From positions 1 to 64,000 of the forward strand of contig JAKPQD010000164.1 of assembly GCA_029572965.1 (NCBI GenBank): a stretch of DNA of 64,000 nucleotides, given 5' to 3'. The stretch comes from Bacteroidota bacterium (lineage in GTDB: Bacteria > Bacteroidota > Bacteroidia > Bacteroidales > DTGW01). Of this stretch, positions 1 to 8,542 are shown piece by piece; the first letter of the stretch is position 1; each line of letters opens with the position of its first letter. Below the pieces are notes generated by a model. That model saw nothing but the letters and a program-made list of their open reading frames with translations. It searched no databases and was not told the origin of the DNA. The position numbers and the translations under genes were made by a program.

Positions 1-2
1 CA

Positions 3-2153
3 AGTGGCGCTAACGCATACGTAAACGGCATACAACAATACGCAGGGTTTACTAAAAATGATTTTAATAATCCTGTTTATTATTCAGTCCGAACAACAAA
101 TGATTCTGCGGTGTGGACTGTAAATGTAAAAAATGCAGGGACGGCTTATGTTGGCATACTCGACTTTAATATTCACGGTCAGTTTACTTCGCCAAACATT
201 GACTTTCCAAACAAAACCATTAAAGTAAAAACTCTTCCTTACGTAGATGTTAAGCAACTCCGAACATATTTTACAATAACACCCGGAGCTTCTGCTATAA
301 TGAACAGCACTACAATATCTTCAGATATTGTTATTGATTACAGCTCAGAAGTATCGATAAATGTAACTAACGGAGTGTCTTCTAACTTGTGGAAAATCCA
401 TGTGTCACCAATGGAAAAAGCATGTATGGCAGGTTTTACTTACACTATAAGCAAGGATACTGTTCGTTTTGTTAATACATCAACAGGAGGAGAAATATAT
501 TACTGGAATTTTGGTGATAATATGGTAACTCAAATGCAAAATCCAATGCACAAGTTTAAGACAGGTACATACAATGTTAGCCTTACCGTATATAACAGCG
601 AAACAGAATGTTTAGACACATACACGGAACGTGTTACTGTAGGGACGGTTAGTTGTGAAGCAGCTTTTACATTTACCGTAAAACCGCTGCTGAAACAAGT
701 GGCATTTACCAATACTTCAAAAGGTAATAAGTACTTTTGGGCATTTGATGATGGGACTTATTCCGAAGAACCCAATCCGGTTAAAACATACGTCAATAAT
801 GGTGTTTACAAAGTAAGTCTTATTGCTGCCAATGCAGATATGAGCTGCAAAGATATGGTAACAAAGATTGTTACAATTGGAGACAGTTGCAGTGCTGCGT
901 TTAGCTATTTTGCCGATACCTCAAAAAATACGGTAAGTCTTTATAGCAATTACAACAGGCCATTATTAAAGCATCTTTGGGAAATGAGTGATGGGAGCTT
1001 TAGTAATGAAGCTAACCCTATTATAACAGTTCCTGCAAAAGGCTATTATACTATATTGCACACCGTATTAAACCCTGTAACCCTTTGTGCGGATAAAGTA
1101 AAAGAAGTGATACAAGCCGGAGCCAGCAATGATGACTGCTTTGCTAACTTTACTTTTTTACCATCCGATACCGGCGTGGTGTTTATCAATCGTTCTAAAG
1201 GAAACCTCAAAGGGTATATCTGGAATTTTGGAGATAACACAAAAAGTACAAAAGAAAACCCAACACATTTATATAAAACTGAAGGGTTGTTCAATGTATG
1301 TTTGACTGTTATCAACAATAAAAATATTACCAATACTGCGTGTAAGAAAGTATCTTCATTTCCGATGAGAAGTATTTGTGAGGCTAATTTCAATTACATT
1401 GTGGATAATGAAACCTATACTACCCAGTTTATCAACCGTTCATCAGGGATTCCCGACAGATACTATTGGGGTTTTGGAGATGGCAACTCTTCTACACTGT
1501 TAAATCCGAAAAACACATATAGTAAAGCAGGCGATTATCTGGTATCGCTAAAAGTAACGAGTCTGTCTTCTACCTGTTCTGATGAAGCTTACAAACTCAT
1601 AAATGTAGGAAATCCGGGAGGAATGAGAGTGGTATTTATAACCAAACCACAAAATATTGCCCTTAAAGCAGGTGGTTACCCTGTTGACTTTATTGGGGCA
1701 GGATTGGGCGATCAGGCCAAGCTAAAATGGGACTTTGGCGATGGCCAGACCGACTCAACCACAACCTCTCCAACTCACGAATATGCTGCTCCTGGGACAT
1801 ACAATGTCTGCTATACAGTAGAAGACCCGATAACGGGAGATTCAACCCAGTATTGCGAAGAAGTAATAGTGACAAAAGGTTCTGAAATAGAAACAACAAG
1901 TACTATGGGGTTGAAGGTTTATCCTATGCCATTTGACAACCAGATAAATATTGTGCTGGAAGGTATAAATGACGGCACGTACAGCTTTGATTTGTTTGAC
2001 TTGTCTGGCAGAAGAGTTGATAATGTCGCCAATAAGATTTCTGCAGCCAATAAAATTGTTACATATAATGGCTCAAATTTGCCTGCTGGTTCATATATAC
2101 TTAAGGCAAGCAGTAGTTCTGGCACTACAAGTATTTTGATAATAAAGAAGTAA
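3..2153 (+). CDS. Secreted PKD-repeat protein with type IX sorting domain (5' end missing)
   Basis: The reading frame is open from the left edge (first full codon at base 3), so the start lies outside the window; the GTG at 111 is an internal valine codon. About six PKD-type beta-sandwich repeats can be seen, near bases 430-590, 655-810, 885-1060, 1130-1320, 1380-1580 and 1630-1830. Most carry the WxFGDG-type signature (YWNFGDN, FWAFDDG, YIWNFGDN, YYWGFGDG, KWDFGDG); the third is degenerate (LWEMSDG). The last ~80 residues start at LKVYPMPFDN, contain DLSGRRV and end in a lysine-rich strand, as in Por secretion C-terminal sorting domains. The protein is therefore probably exported by type IX secretion and anchored on or released from the cell surface. 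PKD repeats usually mediate adhesion or act as spacers; no catalytic domain is visible in the part present. A strong terminator follows. Confidence 0.88.
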   Translation, partial: SGANAYVNGIQQYAGFTKNDFNNPVYYSVRTTNDSAVWTVNVKNAGTAYVGILDFNIHGQFTSPNIDFPNKTIKVKTLPYVDVKQLRTYFTITPGASAIMNSTTISSDIVIDYSSEVSINVTNGVSSNLWKIHVSPMEKACMAGFTYTISKDTVRFVNTSTGGEIYYWNFGDNMVTQMQNPMHKFKTGTYNVSLTVYNSETECLDTYTERVTVGTVSCEAAFTFTVKPLLKQVAFTNTSKGNKYFWAFDDGTYSEEPNPVKTYVNNGVYKVSLIAANADMSCKDMVTKIVTIGDSCSAAFSYFADTSKNTVSLYSNYNRPLLKHLWEMSDGSFSNEANPIITVPAKGYYTILHTVLNPVTLCADKVKEVIQAGASNDDCFANFTFLPSDTGVVFINRSKGNLKGYIWNFGDNTKSTKENPTHLYKTEGLFNVCLTVINNKNITNTACKKVSSFPMRSICEANFNYIVDNETYTTQFINRSSGIPDRYYWGFGDGNSSTLLNPKNTYSKAGDYLVSLKVTSLSSTCSDEAYKLINVGNPGGMRVVFITKPQNIALKAGGYPVDFIGAGLGDQAKLKWDFGDGQTDSTTTSPTHEYAAPGTYNVCYTVEDPITGDSTQYCEEVIVTKGSEIETTSTMGLKVYPMPFDNQINIVLEGINDGTYSFDLFDLSGRRVDNVANKISAANKIVTYNGSNLPAGSYILKASSSSGTTSILIIKK

Positions 2154-2183
2154 AGTTTCAATAAAACAATTGTATTAAATTTG

Positions 2184-2218
2184 AAGCCTTCCGGAATAAA
2201 CGCCGGAAGGCTTTATTT
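2184..2218 (+). terminator. Intrinsic terminator after the PKD protein gene
   Basis: An 11-bp perfect stem (AAGCCTTCCGG at 2184-2194 against CCGGAAGGCTT at 2203-2213) with an 8-base loop is followed by a T-rich run. It lies 30 bases after the stop codon of the PKD gene. Confidence 0.9.
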
Positions 2219-2232
2219 TAAAACCTTGAAAG

Positions 2233-2649
2233 ATGAAATCATTCCGCAAAGAACTTTGGTTTGAAACACCACAAAGAAGGCAGTTGATAAATATAACAAG
2301 ACAGATAGAACAATGCCTGTCCGAAAGTCAGGTAAAGGAAGGGTTGGCACTTGTAAATGCCATGCATATCACTGCCAGTGTGTTTATCAACGATGATGAG
2401 CCGGGCCTTCATCACGACTTTGAGGTGTGGCTTGAGAAGCTGGCTCCCGAGAAGCCCTATTCGCAATATCGCCACAATGGCTTTGAAGACAACGCCGATG
2501 CTCACCTCAAACGCACAGTTATGGGACGAGAGGTAGTGGTGGCCATCACCAATGGCCAGCTCGATCTGGGGCCATGGGAACAAATATTTTATGGTGAATT
2601 TGACGGCAAACGCCGAAAAAGGGTTTTGGTAAAAATCATTGGCGAATAA
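2233..2649 (+). CDS. YjbQ / UPF0047 family protein
   Basis: The 138-residue length and the motifs [35 protein letters not shown] and the C-terminal [14 protein letters not shown] are those of the YjbQ/UPF0047 family (secondary thiamine-phosphate synthase-like). Members are small cytoplasmic beta proteins with conserved His, Asp and Glu residues; some show weak thiamine-phosphate synthase activity in genetic tests, and the physiological role is unclear. The ATG at 2233 follows the terminator of the previous gene by 15 bases, so a promoter probably lies in or before that terminator. The gene converges with the next minus-strand gene, only 15 bases away. Confidence 0.85.
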   Translation: MKSFRKELWFETPQRRQLINITRQIEQCLSESQVKEGLALVNAMHITASVFINDDEPGLHHDFEVWLEKLAPEKPYSQYRHNGFEDNADAHLKRTVMGREVVVAITNGQLDLGPWEQIFYGEFDGKRRKRVLVKIIGE

Positions 2650-2661
2650 TGTTTTCGCCAA
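2639..2661 (-). terminator. Hairpin between convergent genes, terminator for the minus-strand gene
   Basis: TTGGCGAA (2639-2646) pairs with TTCGCCAA (2654-2661). Read on the minus strand the stem is followed by a T run (2631-2635 region), so it should end transcription of the minus-strand gene; on the plus strand it covers the stop codon of the YjbQ gene and lacks a T run. Confidence 0.6.
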
Positions 2662-2664
2662 CGA

Positions 2665-3153
2665 TTAGCTGTTTACTTTAGCCACAATAACAACGTAATT
2701 TTTTCCATACTTCTTGGCACATTTAGGGCAAGTGGTGTACCACATGTACCATTTGTCAATCTTTAAGCCCTTAGTATCGGTTGATTTCTGAAAATCATCG
2801 CACCACTTTTTGGTATCACTAAAATGCCCTTCATATACTTTGCAGAAAAAATTGCCTGATAATGTTACATTTTGCAAACCAGGAATTTCTTTATCTACAG
2901 CCAGATAAACATCCATGTTCCACTTTGAAGTGTGGTCAGAGAGGCAAAGCCAATCGGGGATAGTTGCCCCGGCGGCCGAAACAGCCTTGTCAAGCTTTCG
3001 CATCACCTGGCCAAAATTCACAGGCATATAAAACATAGTAAAAACACTGGCTTTGACAAACTTTTTATCATTCCAGGTAAGCAGTTTATCTTCCCAAAGA
3101 GAAGGGTCTAACTTTGGACAACAAATCGGTTCAAATTTTTCAGAAGTTTCCAT
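2665..3153 (-). CDS. Unknown cytoplasmic protein with C-terminal CxxC motif
   Basis: This 162-residue protein has no signal peptide or membrane segment. It contains a compact middle section (FYMPVNFGQVMRKLDKAV, then WLCLSDHTSKWNMDVYLAV) and a C-terminal CPKCAKKYG motif that could bind a metal or form a disulfide. Similar short proteins occur in Bacteroidota annotated as hydrolase or hypothetical, but no catalytic signature is recognisable here and no function is assigned. It lies 11 bases downstream of the DJ-1 family gene on the same strand and is probably co-transcribed with it. Confidence 0.75.
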   Translation of the reverse strand: METSEKFEPICCPKLDPSLWEDKLLTWNDKKFVKASVFTMFYMPVNFGQVMRKLDKAVSAAGATIPDWLCLSDHTSKWNMDVYLAVDKEIPGLQNVTLSGNFFCKVYEGHFSDTKKWCDDFQKSTDTKGLKIDKWYMWYTTCPKCAKKYGKNYVVIVAKVNS

Positions 3154-3164
3154 AGTACGATATT

Positions 3165-3749
3165 TTAGGATTGGTTAATAATAGAATCATAGCTGTATGG
3201 GGGCATTGGATTGTATTCTATACTTCGCTGGATCGTCATTGCTCCTTTATCCCCGATAATCTTTCCTGTCAGAAATAAGGCCATATCTATACCTGCCGAA
3301 ACGCCAGCTGATGTTATATATTTCCCATCTTGTACGTAACGGGAGTCAACAAACTCAACATCGTAATTTTTCAGTTGTTCTTTACGTCTCCAATGGGTAG
3401 TGCACCTTTTCCCTTTGATGATACCGGCTTCGGCCAACAATAACACTCCAGAACAAACAGAAGTAGTCCATAGTGTGGTTTTGTCCATTTGTTTTATCCA
3501 TGAAATAAGGGCTGTATTGTGCAATAACGCATCTATACCAAATCCTCCGGGAATTAGAAGAATATCTGCTTGAGTAATATCCTGTAATGAAAAGTCTGTG
3601 TAGAATCTCAGTCCTCCGGCATCAGCGATTTGGCCTTTTTCTGCCCCAACAAAACAAATTTCAGTATTGGGGATGCGGCTTAGTACCTCATAAGGGCCCA
3701 CAAAATCAAGGGCTGTAACTTTTTCATAAAGAAAAATAGCTATTTTCAT
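3165..3749 (-). CDS. DJ-1/PfpI family protein (class I amidotransferase fold)
   Basis: The 194-residue protein has the whole DJ-1/PfpI domain: Glu21 in GPYEVL, the nucleophile elbow with Cys99 in TTSVCSGVLLLAEAG, and a conserved GVSAGIDMAL helix. The spacing resembles the isonitrile-hydratase/AraC-N-terminal subgroup (the GATase1 domain without its DNA-binding part). Members are cytoplasmic and act as hydratases, glyoxalase III-like or stress enzymes; the substrate cannot be inferred. It is followed closely by the CxxC protein gene and separated from the alpha/beta hydrolase by 54 bases. Confidence 0.85.
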   Translation of the reverse strand: MKIAIFLYEKVTALDFVGPYEVLSRIPNTEICFVGAEKGQIADAGGLRFYTDFSLQDITQADILLIPGGFGIDALLHNTALISWIKQMDKTTLWTTSVCSGVLLLAEAGIIKGKRCTTHWRRKEQLKNYDVEFVDSRYVQDGKYITSAGVSAGIDMALFLTGKIIGDKGAMTIQRSIEYNPMPPYSYDSIINQS

Positions 3750-3803
3750 TAAATATATATATGATTTACGAAGTTACAGCATAAACCAAAACAAGTCAAT
3801 AAT

Positions 3804-4733
3804 TTAGTTTTCCTTTTTTAAAAACTTAAGCAAGGTTTTATTGAATTCATCAGGGTTGTCCATGTTGGCACAATGTCCTGCACCTTCAATTATGCAATAT
3901 TTTGCATCTGGATCTTCTTCGTGCCACTGATTATTGATATTATGGGCCAAGTTAATGTCTTTTTCGCCAACCATAATCATCAGTGGATATTCATGTTTCA
4001 CATCTTCCCTGTTTTTAAGGATTTTTCCCATTCCAGACATGGCTTTGAATGATTTTCTAGTAAAAAGGCTGGACATTTCGTAATATTTCTTTTGCTCCTC
4101 AAGGCTGGTTACATTAGTTCTCGACACTTCTTTTCTGAATGAATTCATCGAAAATAAAGCTTTAAATGCAAGTTCCACTTTTTCAATGTGCTGGCTTTTT
4201 GAAATTTCCCTATTTTTTTCGTTGATATTGAACCCTCCAAGTACTGTGAGTGAAAGGACTTTTTGTGGATATTGTAAGGCAAAATATTGGGCTAACAAAG
4301 AGCCTGCTGAAACACCAACTATATGGGCTTTTGTGTAACCTTCTATTTTCATAATAGAATCGATATGTTCAACAGTGCAATCAATCTTGTCTTTTGATTT
4401 TCCGACCTTTGAAAGTCCATGCCCTAACATGTCTAAAATGATTACCCTGTATTCGTGAGAGAAAAAACTTACCTGGTTGTCAAAGCTTCGGTGGTCTGCA
4501 AAAGCGGGATGTAAAAATATGATTAGTTCGCCGGTTTTATTTCCGGAAATAAAATAATGAATGCTATATCCTTTTTGGTCTAAAACTTTATGTTCAACCG
4601 AGGTGCCATGCAAGTCAATTGTCTGTCTTGCTTCATAGTTTGTGACAGCATTGCTATGAGACGGAGAACCAGAAAGCAATAATGACAGTAATAATAAAGC
4701 AACCATATCGGGAGTTTTAGAAATTAGGTGCAA
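3804..4733 (-). CDS. Secreted alpha/beta hydrolase
   Basis: A serine hydrolase of 309 residues. Residues 10-28 form a hydrophobic export signal (MVALLLLSLLLSGSPSHSNA); ATG at codon 10 is an alternative start that gives a more typical signal peptide. The fold landmarks are the oxyanion strand IIFLHPAFADH (~71-81), the DMLGHGLS turn (~101-108), the nucleophile elbow GVSAG with Ser142, an acid in VGEKDI (Asp259) and the catalytic His287 in EGAGHCA. This triad is typical of the general alpha/beta hydrolase fold-1 family (esterases, C-C hydrolases, lipases). The substrate is unknown. It sits between the DJ-1 gene and galE, all on the minus strand. Confidence 0.85.
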   Translation of the reverse strand: MHLISKTPDMVALLLLSLLLSGSPSHSNAVTNYEARQTIDLHGTSVEHKVLDQKGYSIHYFISGNKTGELIIFLHPAFADHRSFDNQVSFFSHEYRVIILDMLGHGLSKVGKSKDKIDCTVEHIDSIMKIEGYTKAHIVGVSAGSLLAQYFALQYPQKVLSLTVLGGFNINEKNREISKSQHIEKVELAFKALFSMNSFRKEVSRTNVTSLEEQKKYYEMSSLFTRKSFKAMSGMGKILKNREDVKHEYPLMIMVGEKDINLAHNINNQWHEEDPDAKYCIIEGAGHCANMDNPDEFNKTLLKFLKKEN

Positions 4734-4826
4734 AGTTATTTCTCATTTTCTCCCAAACAAAACATAAATCGATGAAAGCCCTATTTTGGGCGGTGAAATT
4801 TTGTTAAAAAAACGAGTTTTATCAGT

Positions 4827-5855
4827 TTATTTTTTGTTTCTAATATATTGTTCCCACTTCCAGGCGGAAACCAGGGTTTCGTCAAGAGTACGGGTTGCTT
4901 TCCAACCAAGAACATTGTTTGCTTTTGAAGTGTCTGCCCACACTTTTTCAATGTCGCCGGCACGTCTGCCAACCACTTTATAGTTAAGTTTAACGCCTGT
5001 AACCTTTTCGAAGGTATTAATTATTTCAAATACTGATATTCCATTGCCTGTGCCAATATTAAACACTTCAAATGCATCTTGGTTCAGGCCTTTAATCATA
5101 CGGTTGATGGCAACCACATGGGCTTGGGCTAAATCAACCACATTGATATAATCGCGTATGCATGAACCGTCAGGGGTATTATAGTCATTGCCAAAAACAC
5201 TAAGTTCTTTGCGCAACCCAATAGCTGTTTGGGTAATAAAAGGAACAAGGTTGGCTGGTACGCCAAGCGGAAGTTCCCCAATCAACGCTGTAGGGTGTGC
5301 CCCTATTGGGTTGAAGTAACGAAGTGCAATAACATTAAGCGCTTTGTTGGCCACAATGCTGTCTTGCAATATTTCTTCACAAATCTGTTTGGTATTACCA
5401 TAAGGAGACATAGCTTTTTGAATAGGAGCGTCTTCTGTAACAGGCAGTATTTCAGGTTGACCATACACTGTACATGATGAAGAAAAGACAATATGTTTAA
5501 TTCCGTTTGCTGCCATATTATCTATCAGGTTCAACAACGAAACCAGGTTGTTGCGATAATAAAGAGTAGGTTTTTCAACAGATTCACCTACAGCTTTTGA
5601 AGCAGCAAAGTGAATGATAGCTTCTATCCTGTTATATTTTTTAAAAAAAGCATCAGTTTTTAGCTTGTCGGTAAGGTCGAATTGCTCAAAATCAGGCTTA
5701 ACCCCCGTGATTTTCTCGATGCCATCTAATACGTCCAATGATGAATTGGAAAGATTGTCCACAATAACAACATCAAACCCTTCATTGATTAGCTCTACAG
5801 CCGTATGAGAACCTATATAACCCGTTCCGCCTGTAACCAAAACTTGTTTTTTCAT
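4827..5855 (-). CDS. galE: UDP-glucose 4-epimerase
   Basis: The 342-residue protein is an extended short-chain dehydrogenase with the NAD-binding TGGTGYIGSH at residues 8-17, the SSSCTVYG strand (~125-132) and the YxxxK catalytic pair Tyr152/Lys156 in SPYGNTK. Length and motifs (RYFNPIGAHPT, DGSCIRDYINVVDLA, GRRAGDI) match GalE, which interconverts UDP-glucose and UDP-galactose in the cytoplasm for galactose use and glycan synthesis. A TAnnTTTG promoter lies about 130 bases upstream. Confidence 0.95.
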   Translation of the reverse strand: MKKQVLVTGGTGYIGSHTAVELINEGFDVVIVDNLSNSSLDVLDGIEKITGVKPDFEQFDLTDKLKTDAFFKKYNRIEAIIHFAASKAVGESVEKPTLYYRNNLVSLLNLIDNMAANGIKHIVFSSSCTVYGQPEILPVTEDAPIQKAMSPYGNTKQICEEILQDSIVANKALNVIALRYFNPIGAHPTALIGELPLGVPANLVPFITQTAIGLRKELSVFGNDYNTPDGSCIRDYINVVDLAQAHVVAINRMIKGLNQDAFEVFNIGTGNGISVFEIINTFEKVTGVKLNYKVVGRRAGDIEKVWADTSKANNVLGWKATRTLDETLVSAWKWEQYIRNKK

Positions 5856-5986
5856 TCGTAAATAATTTTATAAATAAGGTCGGATGAACCCCGAAGGGCT
5901 CTCCGAAGGAAAACTCGCATGATGAATTTTCTTCTTTGTTTGTGTTTAACGAATCATGCTCGTTTCATATTTTATATTAATGGACG

Positions 5987-6013
5987 CAAATATAAACCTA
6001 AAAAATCAAGCAA
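5987..6013 (-). promoter_or_regulatory. Probable galE promoter
   Basis: On the minus strand TATATTTG (plus-strand 5987-5994) fits the Bacteroidota -7 box TAnnTTTG, with a TTG about 16 bases upstream as a candidate -33 box. The predicted 5' leader to galE is about 125 bases. Confidence 0.5.
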
Positions 6014-6072
6014 TATGCATAAACGGCAGCCGCATTTTTGGGACTACATAAAATATGTATTGTTTAGTGATT

Positions 6073-6915
6073 TTAATACTGAATTTTAGAGAGATAAAAT
6101 CGATAGCAATTCATCCCTAAAATTTTCTTTTGCACATCATCATCAAACTGCTTTATAAAATCTGTTACAACACACATGACTTGTTGATACCCCCCGGCAA
6201 CAGTGCAAACAGGCCAGTCGCTCCCAATCATAAGCCTGTTTGAGCCGAAGGCCTGATATACAGTTTCCAAATAATAAGCAAAGTCAGGGGCTTTCCAGTT
6301 TTGCCAATCTGCTTCGGTTACCATTCCTGATAGTTTGCAATAAACATTTGGCCATTGAGCCAATTTGGTTATTTCTGAAGCCCAAGGTTCTTTAACTTGT
6401 CCTTTAATAAGAGGTTTTGCAATATGGTCAAGGATAAACCTTTGATTGGGAAACTTTCGGACCAATTCTGTAGCTAAAGGCAAGTGTTTAGGGAACAAAA
6501 GCAAATCATAAGTGAGGTTGTATTTTTCCAGCAGGCTGATTCCATGCTGAAAATCTGCCCGTGCCATGAAATAGTCATCCGGTTCGTCGTGCACAACATG
6601 ACGAACACCAACAAACTTAGGGTTATCGGAGTATTTCTTCAGTTGGTTTTCAATATCGTCGGAGCACAAATCGACCCATCCCACTACGCCTTTGATAAAA
6701 TCGTATTCAGAAGCTAATTTTAGCAGCCATTCTGTTTCTTCAAGAGTTTGTCTGGCTTGTACCACAATGCTTCCATCAAATGACATGCTATCTAACTCTT
6801 TTTGAAGTTGCATTGGCAAAAAGTCATTTTGCAAAACCTTCATATTCTCGCCAATCCAGGCATATTCATCCGGGTTGTAAAGCCAGAAATGCTGATGAGC
6901 ATCGAGTTTAATCAT
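6073..6915 (-). CDS. Amidohydrolase-family sugar lactonase (L-galactono-/L-fucono-lactonase)
   Basis: The start is placed at 6915 (MIKLDAHQHFW), because homologues begin just before the metal-binding HxH; an upstream in-frame ATG at 6975 would add 20 atypical residues. His7 and His9 form HxH, and the barrel continues with VGVRHVVHDE, FILDHIAKP, CKLSGMVTEADW and the metal-binding Asp in MIGSDWPVC. These are signatures of the COG3618 lactonases that open L-fuconolactone, L-rhamnonolactone or L-galactonolactone in the cytoplasm. The gene is the last of the minus-strand sugar operon, after the aldo/keto reductase and the zinc dehydrogenase. With UxaA and UxaB in the same locus, L-galactono-1,5-lactone is the favoured substrate, as for the homologous three-enzyme route known from Bacteroides vulgatus; L-fuconolactone is the alternative. 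Confidence 0.85.
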   Translation of the reverse strand: MIKLDAHQHFWLYNPDEYAWIGENMKVLQNDFLPMQLQKELDSMSFDGSIVVQARQTLEETEWLLKLASEYDFIKGVVGWVDLCSDDIENQLKKYSDNPKFVGVRHVVHDEPDDYFMARADFQHGISLLEKYNLTYDLLLFPKHLPLATELVRKFPNQRFILDHIAKPLIKGQVKEPWASEITKLAQWPNVYCKLSGMVTEADWQNWKAPDFAYYLETVYQAFGSNRLMIGSDWPVCTVAGGYQQVMCVVTDFIKQFDDDVQKKILGMNCYRFYLSKIQY

Positions 6916-7055
6916 AAATAAAATTAATTTTAAAGGTATGATAGCTTGTCCCGTCTTTGGCGGGGAAACACCCATGTAATTGATTTTATTATCATTTCGT
7001 GCATAAAAATGTTTCGCTTAAGTTGTGCTTGCAAAATATGAGTGTTTCATACGAA

Positions 7056-8072
7056 CTATTTTACTTTTATTAGTATTTTAGAGACTTTGCCTGTATTTTC
7101 ATCCCAGAACCTAAAAGCTTCGGGGGTTTGCTCAAACGAAAACACCTTGGTTATCAAGTTGGTAAAAGGCCTTTCGTTTTTTTCAAACATTGAGATTACT
7201 GAAGGGAAAACACGAAGTGCATTACGTGAGCCATAGATATTCACTTCTTTTCTGACCAATAATGGAGCATCAAAGCTGACTTCATGTTTTGGATAACCAA
7301 TAAAAACAATCCTTCCGGCAAAGCAAACAGCGTCAAGCGCTAATTTGTAAGTAGCCTGAGTTCCGGCAGCCTCAATAACAACACTGGCACCCTCGTTGTT
7401 GGTCAGTTGCTTAATGACAGCAATAGCATCCTGCTTTTGCGAATTGATAGTATAAGTAGCTCCAAACTTTTTGGCTTGTTCCAACTTTGTATCGTCTATA
7501 TCAACAGCTATTACGGTAGCTCCTTTGCGGGCAGCAGCAACCAATGCCCCCATTCCAATGGTTCCACAACCTAAAAGCAATACAGTGTCCGTTTCGCAGA
7601 CATTTCCACGGTTTGCACCATGATAGCCAACACTCATGGGCTCTATCAACGCCAATTCTTCCAAGGTAAGTTTTTTGCTGACAAAGACCTTTTCAAAAGG
7701 AACTGAAATGCGCTCGGTCAAAGCTCCTTCGCGCTGAACACCCAATGTTTGGTTAAACTCACAAGTGTTAGGACGTCCGGCACGACAAGCAGGACAGGTC
7801 CCACAGTTGGTATATGGCGAAACTGTTGCTTTGTCGCCTATTTGAATTGAAGTAGGTACACTTTTTCCTTTATCAATAACAATTCCGCTTATTTCGTGCC
7901 CAGGAACCCTTGGTAATGTTACCAATGGCATAAGACCACGATACGAATTAAGGTCGCTACCGCACAAACCAATGTAATTTACCTCTATCAACACATCAGT
8001 TGTGCTTACTTGTGGTTCAGCAACTTCAATGTCTGCTACAACACCTTTTTCTTTAATTGCAAATGCTTTCAT
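7056..8072 (-). CDS. Zinc-dependent alcohol dehydrogenase, candidate L-galactonate 5-dehydrogenase
   Basis: The start at 8072 (MKAFAIKEKG) is preferred over 8102, whose ten extra residues are unlike the family. The protein is a medium-chain dehydrogenase with catalytic-zinc ligands Cys37 (GLCGSD) and His59-Glu60 (PGHE), four structural-zinc cysteines (Cys90, Cys93, Cys96, Cys104), and a Rossmann motif LLGCGTIGMGA near residue 165. It belongs to the group with sorbitol, threonine and L-galactonate dehydrogenases. In this operon, beside the lactonase and with UxaB and UxaA divergent, the best role is NAD(P)-dependent oxidation of L-galactonate at C5 to D-tagaturonate. Oxidation of 2-keto-3-deoxy-L-fuconate is the alternative if L-fucose is the substrate. 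Confidence 0.8.
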   Translation of the reverse strand: MKAFAIKEKGVVADIEVAEPQVSTTDVLIEVNYIGLCGSDLNSYRGLMPLVTLPRVPGHEISGIVIDKGKSVPTSIQIGDKATVSPYTNCGTCPACRAGRPNTCEFNQTLGVQREGALTERISVPFEKVFVSKKLTLEELALIEPMSVGYHGANRGNVCETDTVLLLGCGTIGMGALVAAARKGATVIAVDIDDTKLEQAKKFGATYTINSQKQDAIAVIKQLTNNEGASVVIEAAGTQATYKLALDAVCFAGRIVFIGYPKHEVSFDAPLLVRKEVNIYGSRNALRVFPSVISMFEKNERPFTNLITKVFSFEQTPEAFRFWDENTGKVSKILIKVK

Positions 8073-8168
8073 ATAATAAAAATAAAAAAGAGCAAGAAAC
8101 AAGGAGAGTAAAGAACAAAAAAAATATCATTCAGAATAACTTGCCCCTTGGTTCTATTTGATATTAAA

Positions 8169-8534
8169 TTAAAAATCCATTTTATAAATCCGCTCCATCA
8201 ACTGCCATTTCTGGTCGGCCGTAGCTTCGGCCGATGTGTCCTGAAATTGCGACATGTAAGCTTCCCACTCGCTTTGGCGAGGTTTGGTTGCTAATTGGGC
8301 CATAGCTTTGTCATGGTCAAAATCAGCCACCGTATCCATAATCATGAAAAGCTTAGTACCAAAGAGGTATATTTCCATGTCAATGATACCAACCTCTTTC
8401 ATCCCTTGCGTAATTTCAGGCCAGGCGGCACCTTTGGCATGAGCTTTTTTGTAGGCTTCTATTAGCTGGGCATCATTGCGTAGTTCCATAGTTTTACAAT
8501 AACGCTTAAATGTCCCCTGGTGACAAAGTTCCAT
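8169..8534 (-). CDS. L-rhamnose/L-fucose-type mutarotase (YiiL family)
   Basis: A 121-residue ferredoxin-like protein with the family opening FKRYCKTMELR, the Tyr and His of YKKAHAKGAAWPEI that match the catalytic pair of E. coli YiiL, and the C-terminal WQLMERIYKMDF. Mutarotases of this family interconvert alpha and beta pyranoses of 6-deoxy-L-sugars. The ATG at 8534 is supported by the conserved residues immediately after it and lies 8 bases from the GH29 stop codon, implying co-transcription. The enzyme would present the correct anomer released by GH29 to the aldo/keto reductase. Confidence 0.85.
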   Translation of the reverse strand: MELCHQGTFKRYCKTMELRNDAQLIEAYKKAHAKGAAWPEITQGMKEVGIIDMEIYLFGTKLFMIMDTVADFDHDKAMAQLATKPRQSEWEAYMSQFQDTSAEATADQKWQLMERIYKMDF

Positions 8535-8542
8535 GTTTATTT

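Noticed and set aside
111-113. GTG as start of the first gene
   Set aside because: The frame is open to the left edge with in-frame sequence coding for the same kind of beta-rich repeat; the gene begins outside the window.
4786-4983. Short plus-strand frame opposite the end of galE
   Set aside because: It is antisense to galE, with no ribosome site or domain, and is explained by codon structure of galE.
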